Of a stretch of 64,000 nt of DNA, positions 16,865 to 25,091 are shown in pieces. Positions within the stretch are counted from its first letter, which is position 1. Each line of letters begins with the position of its first letter. Position numbers and translations under genes: made by a program. This stretch comes from Anaerorhabdus sp036641015. GTDB lineage: Bacteria; Bacillota_I; Bacilli_A; Erysipelotrichales; Erysipelotrichaceae. Below the pieces are notes generated by a model. It worked only from the letters and a program-made list of their open reading frames with translations, ran no database searches and had not been told where the DNA came from. The stretch lies in NCBI RefSeq assembly GCF_036641015.1, contig NZ_JAVWFO010000001.1:25663-89662 (forward strand). The letters are read 5' to 3'.

Positions 16865-16980
16865 TTGCCTCCATTCCAAACTAAAAGGAACCCGGGGTTC
16901 CTTGATTTATTCACTCTGATAGTTTCCAATGTTTTTATGCAAAGCGGACAGAAGACGTATGGGTCACGTTATCTGTATGT
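16865..16980 (-). promoter_or_regulatory. Structured 5' leader of the MATE gene, candidate guanidine-IV (mepA-type) riboswitch
   Basis: The transcript from the promoter at 16983-17011 first forms a hairpin at 16948-16976 (ACAGA..ACGT, loop GACCCAT, ACGT..TCTGT). After about 45 bases it forms a GC-rich hairpin AAGGAACC/GGTTCCTT at 16885-16903 followed by a short T run. The first loop (GACCC) can pair with the 3' arm of the second hairpin (GGGTT), which would compete with termination. Two hairpins, loop-loop pairing and a downstream MATE gene match the general description of the mepA motif. The primary consensus could not be checked. Confidence 0.5.
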
Positions 16981-16982
16981 CT

Positions 16983-17011
16983 ATTTTAACCAAAAACCAG
17001 TTAAATATCAA
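16983..17011 (-). promoter_or_regulatory. Promoter of the MATE gene
   Basis: The reverse strand reads TTGATA (17006-17011), 17 bases, then TAAAAT (16983-16988), placing the start just upstream of the leader hairpin. The remaining gap to 17228 is AT-rich with nothing else recognised. Confidence 0.7.
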
Positions 17012-17228
17012 ACTTTTATTACAATATCTTGTCTTTTCTCTATCACACTATTCATTTTTTATGTTTGCTATAATCTGAAACAACGCAGTGATAACATTTA
17101 TAACTTCATTACTTACATTCCTACCGCTCTCCACTATTTACTCAAATTTAGGTCAAGTATGATATTTCATTATCTTAATAGAATTAAGTAATAATCTATA
17201 TTTTTCCTGCAATAATCACTTTTTTCAC

Positions 17229-17256
17229 TTGTGAACATAAATAAATAGAGTATTAT
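17229..17256 (+). promoter_or_regulatory. Promoter of the cupin/HD-GYP gene
   Basis: TTGTGA (17229-17234), a 16-base spacer and TATTAT (17251-17256) lie about 30 bases upstream of the start codon. An AAGGAGAC ribosome binding site follows. Confidence 0.55.
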
Positions 17257-17286
17257 TAATGTGAAGATACTAAGGAGACTGCGCAT

Positions 17287-18189
17287 ATGGGAGAACTTAG
17301 TTTTATATTTAATGAAAAATATGAAAAAAATAAATTACACGGTATTAATGGTGATGCTTCATGCCTTATTTATCAAGATAAAGATTTTGAATCACTAATT
17401 GAAATAATGCCAAAAGGAACTGTAGGATATATCTATACTATTCAAACAAGTTTAGTAGAATTTAGCTATATCTTAGAGGGAGAAATTGAATTTTTAGATG
17501 GTGAAACTACAATACTTCTTAAAAAAGGAGATATCTATTTTCATCATTCACTACTTCATAACCACATTTTCCGTGTTACTAAAGCTGCTAAAGTTTTAAA
17601 TTTAAATACTGGACCATACTACAATAGTTATGAAAAAGATGAAAATGATTTAATGACGGTATTAGAAAATCTTCAAAAAGTAGATGGTGATACTTTAGAA
17701 CATTGTATAAGAGTTCGTCGTCTTTGTTTAGGAATAGTATATTTTTTAAGAACTTGCATCGACCAATTAGATGACCTTTATTTTGCAGCTATATTTCATG
17801 ATGTTGGAAAAGCAAAAATACCTACAGAAATATTATTAAAACCTAGTAAGCTAAACAATGAAGAATATGAAATTATGAAGAAACACAGTCAACATACCTA
17901 TGAAATGATAAAGGAACACTATGGCGATACAATCGCTGAAATTGCTTATCAACATCATGAGAAACTCGATGGCACTGGGTATCCACGCGGACTTAAAGGT
18001 GATGAAATTTGCTTGTTATCACGTGTTATCACAGTGGCAGATGCTTATGATGCAATGGTTGTATCTAGACCCTATCACGTTGCTAAATCAATTCCCGATG
18101 CTATTAAGGAGCTTAGAAGATGTGAAGGAATTCAATTTGATGGTAGCGTTATAGATGCTCTAGAGATGTATCTATCAACACTAGAATAA
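17287..18189 (+). CDS. Cupin/HD-GYP domain protein, probable cyclic-di-GMP phosphodiesterase
   Basis: This 300-residue cytoplasmic protein fuses an N-terminal cupin-like beta barrel (about 30-110; EGEIEFLDG, then HHSLLHNHIFRV) to an HD-GYP domain (about 120-300). The metal-binding pair is His171-Asp172 in HDVGKAKIP. The GYP signature is complete in HHEKLDGTGYPRGL (Gly231-Tyr232-Pro233). HD-GYP enzymes hydrolyse cyclic-di-GMP to pGpG or GMP. The cupin may sense a small ligand. The neighbouring convergent gene encodes a diguanylate cyclase, which supports a local c-di-GMP function. Confidence 0.9.
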   Translation: MGELSFIFNEKYEKNKLHGINGDASCLIYQDKDFESLIEIMPKGTVGYIYTIQTSLVEFSYILEGEIEFLDGETTILLKKGDIYFHHSLLHNHIFRVTKAAKVLNLNTGPYYNSYEKDENDLMTVLENLQKVDGDTLEHCIRVRRLCLGIVYFLRTCIDQLDDLYFAAIFHDVGKAKIPTEILLKPSKLNNEEYEIMKKHSQHTYEMIKEHYGDTIAEIAYQHHEKLDGTGYPRGLKGDEICLLSRVITVADAYDAMVVSRPYHVAKSIPDAIKELRRCEGIQFDGSVIDALEMYLSTLE

Positions 18190-18203
18190 ATTCAATTAAA
18201 ATA

Positions 18204-18238
18204 CCTTTTTATACTATTAAGTGTAAATAGGTTTTTTT
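18204..18238 (+). terminator. Intrinsic terminator of the HD-GYP gene
   Basis: The hairpin at 18204-18231 has an 11-position stem with one mismatch and a TATTAA loop, followed by seven T residues on the plus strand. Confidence 0.75.
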
Positions 18239-18283
18239 ATATTTTCATACTATAAAGTAGAACCAATAATTTGCTCATTTATA

Positions 18284-18324
18284 ATAAAAACCTTATTATG
18301 GCATTAATTGTCCGTAACAAGGTT
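18284..18324 (-). terminator. Intrinsic terminator of the diguanylate cyclase gene
   Basis: AACCTT...AAGGTT with inner pairs forms a long hairpin at 18289-18324, followed by TTTTTATT on the reverse strand, 13 bases after the stop codon. Confidence 0.7.
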
Positions 18325-18336
18325 AATATAAATTTA

Positions 18337-20439
18337 TTAATTAAGTTTTTTAATCTTTATATTATTTCTTCCACACTCTTTTACTTCATATAAAATACCA
18401 TCAACATTGTAATACAAATCATCAAAGTCTATAACTTTATCAAATATGAGTACTCCTATACTGATTGTCAACTTGTATTCTTTCTCAATTGTATCTAGAT
18501 TTTTTATAAAGTTTTCACATAATTTCAAAATTTCTTCTTCGCTTCTAATAGAATCCAAATAAACCATGAATTCATCTCCGCCAAGTCGACCTGAGACGAA
18601 ACTACTAAAACAGCTATTCAACAACTTACCAAATTCTTCTAATAATCTATCACCTTCAAAATGTCCTTGTGTATCATTTATAATTTTAAAGTTATCTAGA
18701 TCCATAGAAATAATTGCACCACTTGATTTTTTATCTATATAAGACTGAACAATTTCTTTGAATGTTTGTTGATTATAAACTCCTGTTAGCTGATCATATT
18801 GAGCTAAACATTCATATTTTTTTCTTTCTTTATGCAACTCTTTTTTCATTTGATTTGATTTATATAAGAATACAAGCAATGTACCTACAATCGCAAATGA
18901 AATTAATAAAACTAACGCAATAGATTCCATTGGATTTTGTTTGAAATAATCTATTAACGTATACTTTTCTTTATCAAGTACATTATTATAAATAATATCA
19001 TTAATACGATGTTGACTGATACCACTAATTCCTTGTTCAAGTATATTCATAATTCGATAATCTTGTTTGTTGTATAGTCCTATCGCTAAATCATAATTAT
19101 CATAAATTGAAGGTATAATATTAACATTAGGATAATATGATGAATAATATTGTGCACGATACCCATCAATATATGCCTCTTTATAAACGCCACTAGAGAC
19201 TTTATTAAATAAATCTTTATCTTCATAATTCACTTCAAATGTATGATTCAAATTTAAATATCCTGACATTGCAATAACGTTACTTTTAGATACAAATCCA
19301 TTTGATATTCTAACTATAGGCAATTGTACAATAGATGATGTTAATAAGTATCCATTTTTTAATCCACTTGAATATTTTATAGGAACACCTAAAATCATAT
19401 CAATAATACCATATTCAAAGTCTTCTTTAATACTTCCTAAATCATCCATTTCCACATATTCAATCTTTAATCCAGTATTTTCACTAATTAAATTCATAAT
19501 ATCAATTAGAATACCTTTATATTCATTAGTTGATGTATCAAAGTATTGTAGCGGATAGTTATTTGGAATTACCCCTACACGTAACACACGTAATTCATTC
19601 ACTAATTGTTTCTCTTCCATTGTTAGTGATGTAGATAAATTTGGAGTTGAGTAGTATTTTTGATATAAACTATCCACAAAATTAGGGTCAATTATATTTA
19701 ATTCACTCATTGCATCGTTAATAATTTCCATAACACTTGTTTTACTCTCAGCAGATACGAAATAATATGGAGTTTTAACCAAATTATCAACGACTTTAAA
19801 TGTTGTTGATTTTGTCGTGTCACGTCCAATAATCAAATCAACTTCACCATCAACCAAAGCATTTTTTGTTTCTTTATAAGTAGCATATTCAACTATTTCT
19901 GGAGTAATCTTATTCTTAGAACAATACTCATCTAGATATTTTCTTTGATTTAAAGAAGTACTAATTATACCAATCTTAGTTTTTTCATTTTTTAATAATA
20001 CACGTTGATTCATATCATCATTATTAGATAATGCTAATAACGAGGTGCTTACATGTCCATAAGAAAAGTCACTATACAGGTAACCCTCATCGAATCCACT
20101 ATTTTTAAGCATCCCACCAATTAAATCAATTTCGCCTTCTTTTACTTTATTTAAAACATCTAAAATTTCTGCATCAACCGAATTATAATAAATAAATTCA
20201 AAATGAACAGGCGAAAACTGTTCCAATTTTGTTAAGTATTCATGAGTATATCCTGTAATATAATCATCGTTTAAGGCATCTGTATTATTACCTTCTTCAG
20301 TCAAAATAGCTACAGTTATTGTAGATCTTTCTACCTTAGAGAAACTTGTATTTTCAGCACTTAGTGGGTTGCATAAAGATACAAAAATAAGGCATATAAA
20401 AAGAAGTAATAATGGTTTTCTAATTCTATTTATTTTCAT
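18337..20439 (-). CDS. Membrane diguanylate cyclase with tandem extracellular SBP-type sensor domains
   Basis: This 700-residue protein has an N-terminal signal or anchor segment, then two solute-binding-protein family 3-like domains (about 45-260 and 275-495). A transmembrane helix near 505-527 leads to a GGDEF domain whose GRLGGDEF motif is intact at 620-624. It should make cyclic-di-GMP from GTP in response to a small extracellular ligand such as an amino acid. No RxxD product-inhibition site precedes GGDEF. The start is the ATG with AAAGGAAA upstream. An extended -10 (TGGTACAAT) lies just before it. It converges with the HD-GYP gene. Confidence 0.93.
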   Translation of the reverse strand: MKINRIRKPLLLLFICLIFVSLCNPLSAENTSFSKVERSTITVAILTEEGNNTDALNDDYITGYTHEYLTKLEQFSPVHFEFIYYNSVDAEILDVLNKVKEGEIDLIGGMLKNSGFDEGYLYSDFSYGHVSTSLLALSNNDDMNQRVLLKNEKTKIGIISTSLNQRKYLDEYCSKNKITPEIVEYATYKETKNALVDGEVDLIIGRDTTKSTTFKVVDNLVKTPYYFVSAESKTSVMEIINDAMSELNIIDPNFVDSLYQKYYSTPNLSTSLTMEEKQLVNELRVLRVGVIPNNYPLQYFDTSTNEYKGILIDIMNLISENTGLKIEYVEMDDLGSIKEDFEYGIIDMILGVPIKYSSGLKNGYLLTSSIVQLPIVRISNGFVSKSNVIAMSGYLNLNHTFEVNYEDKDLFNKVSSGVYKEAYIDGYRAQYYSSYYPNVNIIPSIYDNYDLAIGLYNKQDYRIMNILEQGISGISQHRINDIIYNNVLDKEKYTLIDYFKQNPMESIALVLLISFAIVGTLLVFLYKSNQMKKELHKERKKYECLAQYDQLTGVYNQQTFKEIVQSYIDKKSSGAIISMDLDNFKIINDTQGHFEGDRLLEEFGKLLNSCFSSFVSGRLGGDEFMVYLDSIRSEEEILKLCENFIKNLDTIEKEYKLTISIGVLIFDKVIDFDDLYYNVDGILYEVKECGRNNIKIKKLN

Positions 20440-20622
20440 ATTAGTTTCCTTTTGACGGTTATATTGTACCACAACTTACAAAAAACATTAAATAATACTG
20501 ATTTTTAAATAAATATTTTATGTAACATTTAAGAACATTTAAAAATAACTTCACCTTTTCAAAAGAGTTTTATCCATATAATTGTCAAAAAAATGTGTTT
20601 TATTCATTACCATTTCAAATAG

Positions 20623-21378
20623 TCAAATAAATATTTCATTATGTTTTCTATCTGTACAAGTCTTTTCTATCTGTTTTGAAGCAACTTGTACTAATAATGA
20701 ATTTAGTTTTTTTGCTTTAGTTGGGCAAATAGTTATACATCTCATACAAGTTATGCATTCATCTTTATGTAATTTTCTAGGATTTTCAGAAGAAATAGCA
20801 CCCACGGGACATAATTGAGCGCATAATCGACAACTTGTACATTTATTCGTTGTATGTGGCTTTAATGGAATACCTTTATATTCTCTATAAGGATAATTTC
20901 CTAGAAGCGAAATAATTTTATACTTTTCTTCGCCAATCCTTGATTTTAACTGCTTAGAGAAATCTAGTAATTGTAACTTATCTTCATCATCAGGTCTATT
21001 GGTTGCGAATTTATGCATAATCGAATGTTCTGCGACTGCTGCAACTGCACCTACACAAACAAATCCCTTCTCTTTTACAAAATCTTGTAATTCTTTTAGT
21101 GTATCATCATACGCTCTATTTCCATATGAAACCACAAGAATTACTTTTGTACTATTACCTATAAATTTTTCCATACGTTTTAAAGCAATCGATGGAACTC
21201 TACCTCCATATGATGGTACTCCAATAATGCATAAATCTTCTTCACCAAAACTATAATCATTTTTACAATCATGTTTACTTAAATCTATTTCATTTGTTAC
21301 TACAAATTCTTTACTAATAATTTTAACAATTTTCTCCGTTGATTTTGTTGGACTAAAATATATCATATAATTGCTCAT
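20623..21378 (-). CDS. EFR1-type ferredoxin (flavodoxin-like domain plus two 4Fe-4S clusters)
   Basis: This 251-residue protein has an N-terminal flavodoxin-like domain with the FMN-loop motif SPTKSTEK. Two C-terminal cluster motifs follow, CTSCRLCAQLCP and CITCMRCITICP. This is the arrangement of the EFR1 family in anaerobes. It is cytoplasmic and probably shuttles electrons. Partners are unknown, and it seems monocistronic. Confidence 0.9.
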   Translation of the reverse strand: MSNYMIYFSPTKSTEKIVKIISKEFVVTNEIDLSKHDCKNDYSFGEEDLCIIGVPSYGGRVPSIALKRMEKFIGNSTKVILVVSYGNRAYDDTLKELQDFVKEKGFVCVGAVAAVAEHSIMHKFATNRPDDEDKLQLLDFSKQLKSRIGEEKYKIISLLGNYPYREYKGIPLKPHTTNKCTSCRLCAQLCPVGAISSENPRKLHKDECITCMRCITICPTKAKKLNSLLVQVASKQIEKTCTDRKHNEIFI

Positions 21379-21482
21379 TATATTTCTCCTCTTATTGCTA
21401 AGTTATTCAACTTATCTAGCTTATTTTATTCTTTTACAACTTATAATACAATTAATAATATTGAAAACTCTTAAAGTCATTA

Positions 21483-21529
21483 AAAAACCTCGTTGTAATT
21501 GCTAATATCTTACATATTACATACCAGGT
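21483..21529 (-). terminator. Intrinsic terminator after the 21547-21993 gene
   Basis: ACCT, GT and GTAAT pair with ATTAC, AC and AGGT to form an imperfect hairpin at 21487-21529, followed by six T residues on the reverse strand. Confidence 0.6.
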
Positions 21530-21546
21530 ATAATTTAATTAATATT

Positions 21547-21993
21547 TTATTTGTAGTTTAATGAATTGTAAAAATCATCTATTACTTTAAATATCTCTGC
21601 TCTATCAAATGAATAATAATCAGAATCGTTACAAAATATTCTTCCATTTTCAACTACTTCTAATCTTTGGATGACATTGTTGTCATTTGAAATATAAAAA
21701 TCATAAAATGTGATTGGGTAATAAGGAAAGAAATACCCTTCAGTTGTTTCATATAAATAATACAATGATTTATCTTCAAGTAAATTTGATAGCCTTTCAA
21801 TATCCTCTTCTTTTAAATATATTGATTCGGATTTTTTATTCGCTGCTTCATCAACATAGTTTTTAATCACAATAACATTTGATGATCCTTCAAATCCTTC
21901 TTCTAAGTTAATTGATTTTGACAAATAGAAAAGAACAGAAATAATAATCAAAAAAATGAAAATAAAATATTTATGCTTAATTATATATTTCAT
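21547..21993 (-). CDS. Hypothetical small membrane-anchored protein
   Basis: This 148-residue protein has a lysine-rich start (MKYIIKHKY) and one N-terminal hydrophobic helix of about 20 residues, then an extracellular-looking domain with no known motif. The start is chosen because GAAAGGTG lies upstream. An earlier ATG has no ribosome binding site. It follows the lipoprotein at 22016-22579 by 22 bases and probably shares its transcript. The function is unknown. Confidence 0.65.
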   Translation of the reverse strand: MKYIIKHKYFIFIFLIIISVLFYLSKSINLEEGFEGSSNVIVIKNYVDEAANKKSESIYLKEEDIERLSNLLEDKSLYYLYETTEGYFFPYYPITFYDFYISNDNNVIQRLEVVENGRIFCNDSDYYSFDRAEIFKVIDDFYNSLNYK

Positions 21994-22015
21994 AATTGAC
22001 ACACCTTTCATAATA

Positions 22016-22579
22016 TTATCTAAACCAAACTAGTCTCAATATATTCATCTTTGCTTGGTTTTTTAAATCTGTGTATTCTTTTAAACTAGTAGCATCTAAT
22101 TTTGGATTCTTAGCTTCAAATGGTATAACAAAGTAATCATTTTGTATAGAAGGACTATCTAAACTATTAATTTGAACATTAGTATCGTTAAAATCTATCG
22201 GGTAAATATCCCAACCATAAAATAATTCTGAACATTTATCATCTTTACAATCTTTTGGCAGATAGCTTATGGTTAGACTTATATATTCTTGATTTTTATA
22301 TTCTATAATGCTTGGTTTCTTTACTTTTAAAGACTTTGGCAAATCTAAATTCAAAGTTATTTTGAACTCATCTTCAAATAATGAGAAATGCCTCTTATTA
22401 TCCAAATCATAATAATTTAAATCAATACTTTTTGTATTCTGTTTAAATTCGTCAACTAGTATAGAAAGATTATCAAATGGAATACTGGTAGTTGTTTTCT
22501 TAGATTCAATCACATTTCTATTAACGTTACATCCACTGATAAAGATTAGTGTAAGAGCTAGCATTATAATTTTTTTCAT
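22016..22579 (-). CDS. Hypothetical lipoprotein
   Basis: This 187-residue protein starts at MKKIIM after a GGAGAT ribosome binding site and has a clear lipobox (FISGC). The mature part is soluble with no recognised domain. It contains a pair of cysteines in PKDCKDDKCSE. It should sit on the outer face of the membrane. It forms a likely two-gene unit with the membrane-anchored protein that follows. Confidence 0.7.
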   Translation of the reverse strand: MKKIIMLALTLIFISGCNVNRNVIESKKTTTSIPFDNLSILVDEFKQNTKSIDLNYYDLDNKRHFSLFEDEFKITLNLDLPKSLKVKKPSIIEYKNQEYISLTISYLPKDCKDDKCSELFYGWDIYPIDFNDTNVQINSLDSPSIQNDYFVIPFEAKNPKLDATSLKEYTDLKNQAKMNILRLVWFR

Positions 22580-22718
22580 AGTATCTCCAGTCTCGTTTAA
22601 CTTTTTACTTATTTTTATCACCATGATTTTAAATAAACAATAGCTTTGTGATAATATGCCATTTAAGCGTGATAAATGGTAAGTTTTATTTGAAAATCAC
22701 ATTATAATATCATCTTTA

Positions 22719-22771
22719 AAATACAAAATAAAACAACGAATTACAAGACTCATTGTCTAACCCGTTGTTTT
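22719..22771 (-). terminator. Intrinsic terminator of the Dyp peroxidase gene
   Basis: AAAACAACG (9 bp) pairs with CGTTGTTTT across 22730-22771, followed by a T-rich run on the reverse strand. Confidence 0.6.
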
Positions 22772-22822
22772 ATTGTCTAAGTGGTAACAATTTTAACTGA
22801 TTTTATATAAATTGTATGTTTA

Positions 22823-23773
22823 TTAGTGAATATCGCCAGATGCGATTTTATCTATTTGTTCAAAACTTGGTACAAAAAACAAATTACCTGTTATAGGATT
22901 AAAATAATCTAAAATACTATCATATTCATTATTATCCTTCCCCTCAAACATGTGTTTCAACATTTGAAGAGTAATAGAAAAGTCTTTTGAATATCCTAAG
23001 AAATAACTTCCAAATATGCTTTTAGAAGCTTCTGCAAAAGCAATATTAGCTCTCATAATTTTCACTTCCTCTCCCAAAACATCATGCGCCTTAGAAATTT
23101 CAGTGTGTGCATTACTAGGCTTTTTATCTTCAGATAATTCCAAATCTGTATCTTTATATCTACCAACAACTAATTCTTGTTTTTCAACAGATAATGAATC
23201 CCATAGATCCAAGTCAAAAATATACTTTTGAGCCATAACATATGTACCTCCAAAGTAAGGGTCTTCATGATTATCAATATAAACAACTTCTTTGGCTTCT
23301 TCTATATCGGGATTCTCTGTTCCATCAACAAATCCAAATATAGCTCTACCATCACGAAAACGGAAGCCATGAGTTTCATCAACAGAATCTATTACATTTT
23401 TTAATAATTTATGTATAATAAGCATCATTTCATAACATACATCCATTTTATCTGCACTTATATGAAAGAATAAATCACCATCTGTACTAACCGCTGTTTT
23501 GTTCTTTCCTTTTATATCATTAAACTGTTTTAGATCTTTTGGTTTTTCACTATTTGGAAATAATCTACCCCATGCATTAGAACCAATACCCATTACAAAT
23601 TTAAAATTATCAAAAGGAAACCTTATTTTCATACTATTAAGTGTTGGATGAAGTCTACCACAAAAATCTTTAAACACTTCTAAAACTTCATTAGTATCTA
23701 CATCATTTTTAAAATTTACAGTACATAGAATTGTATTCTGTGCTTGTTCTGGGATAACATCTTGATATTTCAT
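22823..23773 (-). CDS. Dyp-type heme peroxidase
   Basis: This 316-residue protein has the family signature GFVDGTENP (Asp150 as the distal catalytic acid) and a probable proximal heme ligand His223 in NAHTE. No twin-arginine or other signal peptide is present, so it is cytoplasmic. It uses hydrogen peroxide to oxidise dyes or unknown natural substrates. There is no adjacent encapsulin gene, and no encapsulin-targeting tail was recognised. It is transcribed alone. Confidence 0.93.
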   Translation of the reverse strand: MKYQDVIPEQAQNTILCTVNFKNDVDTNEVLEVFKDFCGRLHPTLNSMKIRFPFDNFKFVMGIGSNAWGRLFPNSEKPKDLKQFNDIKGKNKTAVSTDGDLFFHISADKMDVCYEMMLIIHKLLKNVIDSVDETHGFRFRDGRAIFGFVDGTENPDIEEAKEVVYIDNHEDPYFGGTYVMAQKYIFDLDLWDSLSVEKQELVVGRYKDTDLELSEDKKPSNAHTEISKAHDVLGEEVKIMRANIAFAEASKSIFGSYFLGYSKDFSITLQMLKHMFEGKDNNEYDSILDYFNPITGNLFFVPSFEQIDKIASGDIH

Positions 23774-23959
23774 ATTTAATCCTCCATATAAAATATATTA
23801 TTAGCTTTATCAAATTACTTTTCAATGAATATGCATTATTTATTTTGTTTATAATTACACATTACAAATAAAAACATAAATGATTATCTATATAGTAATA
23901 CATCCATCACTAACATTTTAGTATTTTAAATTTTTTTAATTAACATTTGATAGATACAG

Positions 23960-24469
23960 CTACTTAAAATATTTATAAAACAAATCTGATACTTGTTTAG
24001 GTTTGAAAACAACTGCTAAATAATTTTTCCTATTCAAAATCACTGAATTTTTACCATCATTATAAATTGCTATTTTAGCATAATCTCCTTGTGTATTTAT
24101 CATGATTATCTCTATTGAATCCAATGGTAATTTGTGGATTTCTTGATCAATCAAAGGATAAAAATTAATTACATAGCTACTATCCAGGTCTTGCAAAACA
24201 TTTCTTACAGACTCTTTATTTAAACTCAAATCTTCACAATTAGTCGCAGATACCGTATAATCACACTTAATTAACGTAACATTGGAAACGTTTGATACCA
24301 GATTCCCTATACTGTTCAAATTCATAAATAAGTATATTGAAATAAACACTAAAATAAGTGCTAAGACTTTTGAATAGATATTGCTATGAAATCGAAAATA
24401 TCCTAGTATTGATGTTAATAGATTAAACTTCACTACCTCTCCTCGCCTTCTCTTGTCATTATTTTTCAT
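23960..24469 (-). CDS. Hypothetical membrane-anchored protein
   Basis: This protein has up to 169 residues, with one hydrophobic helix near residues 35-55 and an extracellular-looking C-terminal domain containing one cysteine pair (IKCDY and TNCED). Two starts are possible: ATG at 24469 with GGAGG very close upstream, or GTG at 24433 with GGAGAGG upstream, which would remove 12 charged residues. No family is recognised. It looks similar in layout to the small exported proteins at 21547-22579. Confidence 0.6.
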   Translation of the reverse strand: MKNNDKRRRGEVVKFNLLTSILGYFRFHSNIYSKVLALILVFISIYLFMNLNSIGNLVSNVSNVTLIKCDYTVSATNCEDLSLNKESVRNVLQDLDSSYVINFYPLIDQEIHKLPLDSIEIIMINTQGDYAKIAIYNDGKNSVILNRKNYLAVVFKPKQVSDLFYKYFK

Positions 24470-25056
24470 TTTCCTCCAAATCAGCAGTAGTTGTTTTCTT
24501 GCTGCTGTTTCATTTCGAACATATGTGACTTTTATTTTAATTTTCTATATTTTATTCTTTTACAGCAATATTGAAATTATTATAACTACCGAATTCTTTT
24601 CAATTGTTTCCAATACTTTGCAATTGTATGTCAATCCAAATACTGACTATTTCTATACAATATAATCACTATTAACAATATATTGAGAGTCACTCTCAGC
24701 TTATTCGTTTGTTTATCATTAAACTTAAATTCAATTTGTTCTATTAAATATACTGGTTCTTTAATCCATAAGTATAAAAACGAAAAATATAGAGATTTGG
24801 AAATTAATTGATAGGTATTTATAAAACAATAATCCACTAAAATGTAATAAATAGGATATTAAGTTACACATCGATAATTTTTATGCATGATGGATGTAGA
24901 GGATCCATTGAAGATATTCATTGAAGAATACCTCAATGTAATATCAAACTGCATCAACATCTACTTCATCTCTATATCCTTTATTAAAAAAATACTTACC
25001 GATCTTTGTTCCTAAACTTTCTATCATTCCCATTCCATTACCTACTTACAAGATAA
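24470..25056. other. Gap of about 590 bases without an intact gene
   Basis: 24470-24880 is very AT-rich. It contains a possible promoter for the 24469 gene and a 68-codon hydrophobic frame that lacks a ribosome binding site. 24881-25039 holds the transposase remnant described separately. Confidence 0.5.
24881..25039 (-). pseudogene. Remnant of an IS3-family transposase C-terminus
   Basis: One reverse-strand frame reads MIESLGTKIGKYFF, continues to VDVDAV, meets a TGA, then reads YYIEVFFNEYLQW. The spacing of IES and YIExFxNxxxxQW resembles the end of the DDE domain of IS3-type OrfB proteins. The catalytic part and the ends of the element are absent. The match is by eye only and short. Confidence 0.4.
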
Positions 25057-25088
25057 ATAAAAAAACAACGAATTTCAATATCCGTTGT
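25057..25088 (-). terminator. Intrinsic terminator after the agrC-like pseudogene
   Basis: ACAACGGAT/ATTCGTTGT forms a stem at 25065-25088, followed by seven T residues on the reverse strand, just after the stop codon. Confidence 0.75.
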
Positions 25089-25091
25089 CTA

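Noticed and set aside
16865..16980. Purine or guanidine-I riboswitch before the MATE gene
   Set aside because: The purine junction TTTCTACC and the guanidine-I conserved blocks are absent. Only the two-hairpin mepA-like layout fits.
16790..17191. 133-codon plus-strand frame over the MATE start and leader
   Set aside because: It runs against the MATE coding region and its structured leader and has no ribosome binding site or family.
24631..24837. 68-codon minus-strand hydrophobic frame
   Set aside because: No ribosome binding site, no recognisable family, and it lies in decayed AT-rich DNA. It does not look like AgrB.
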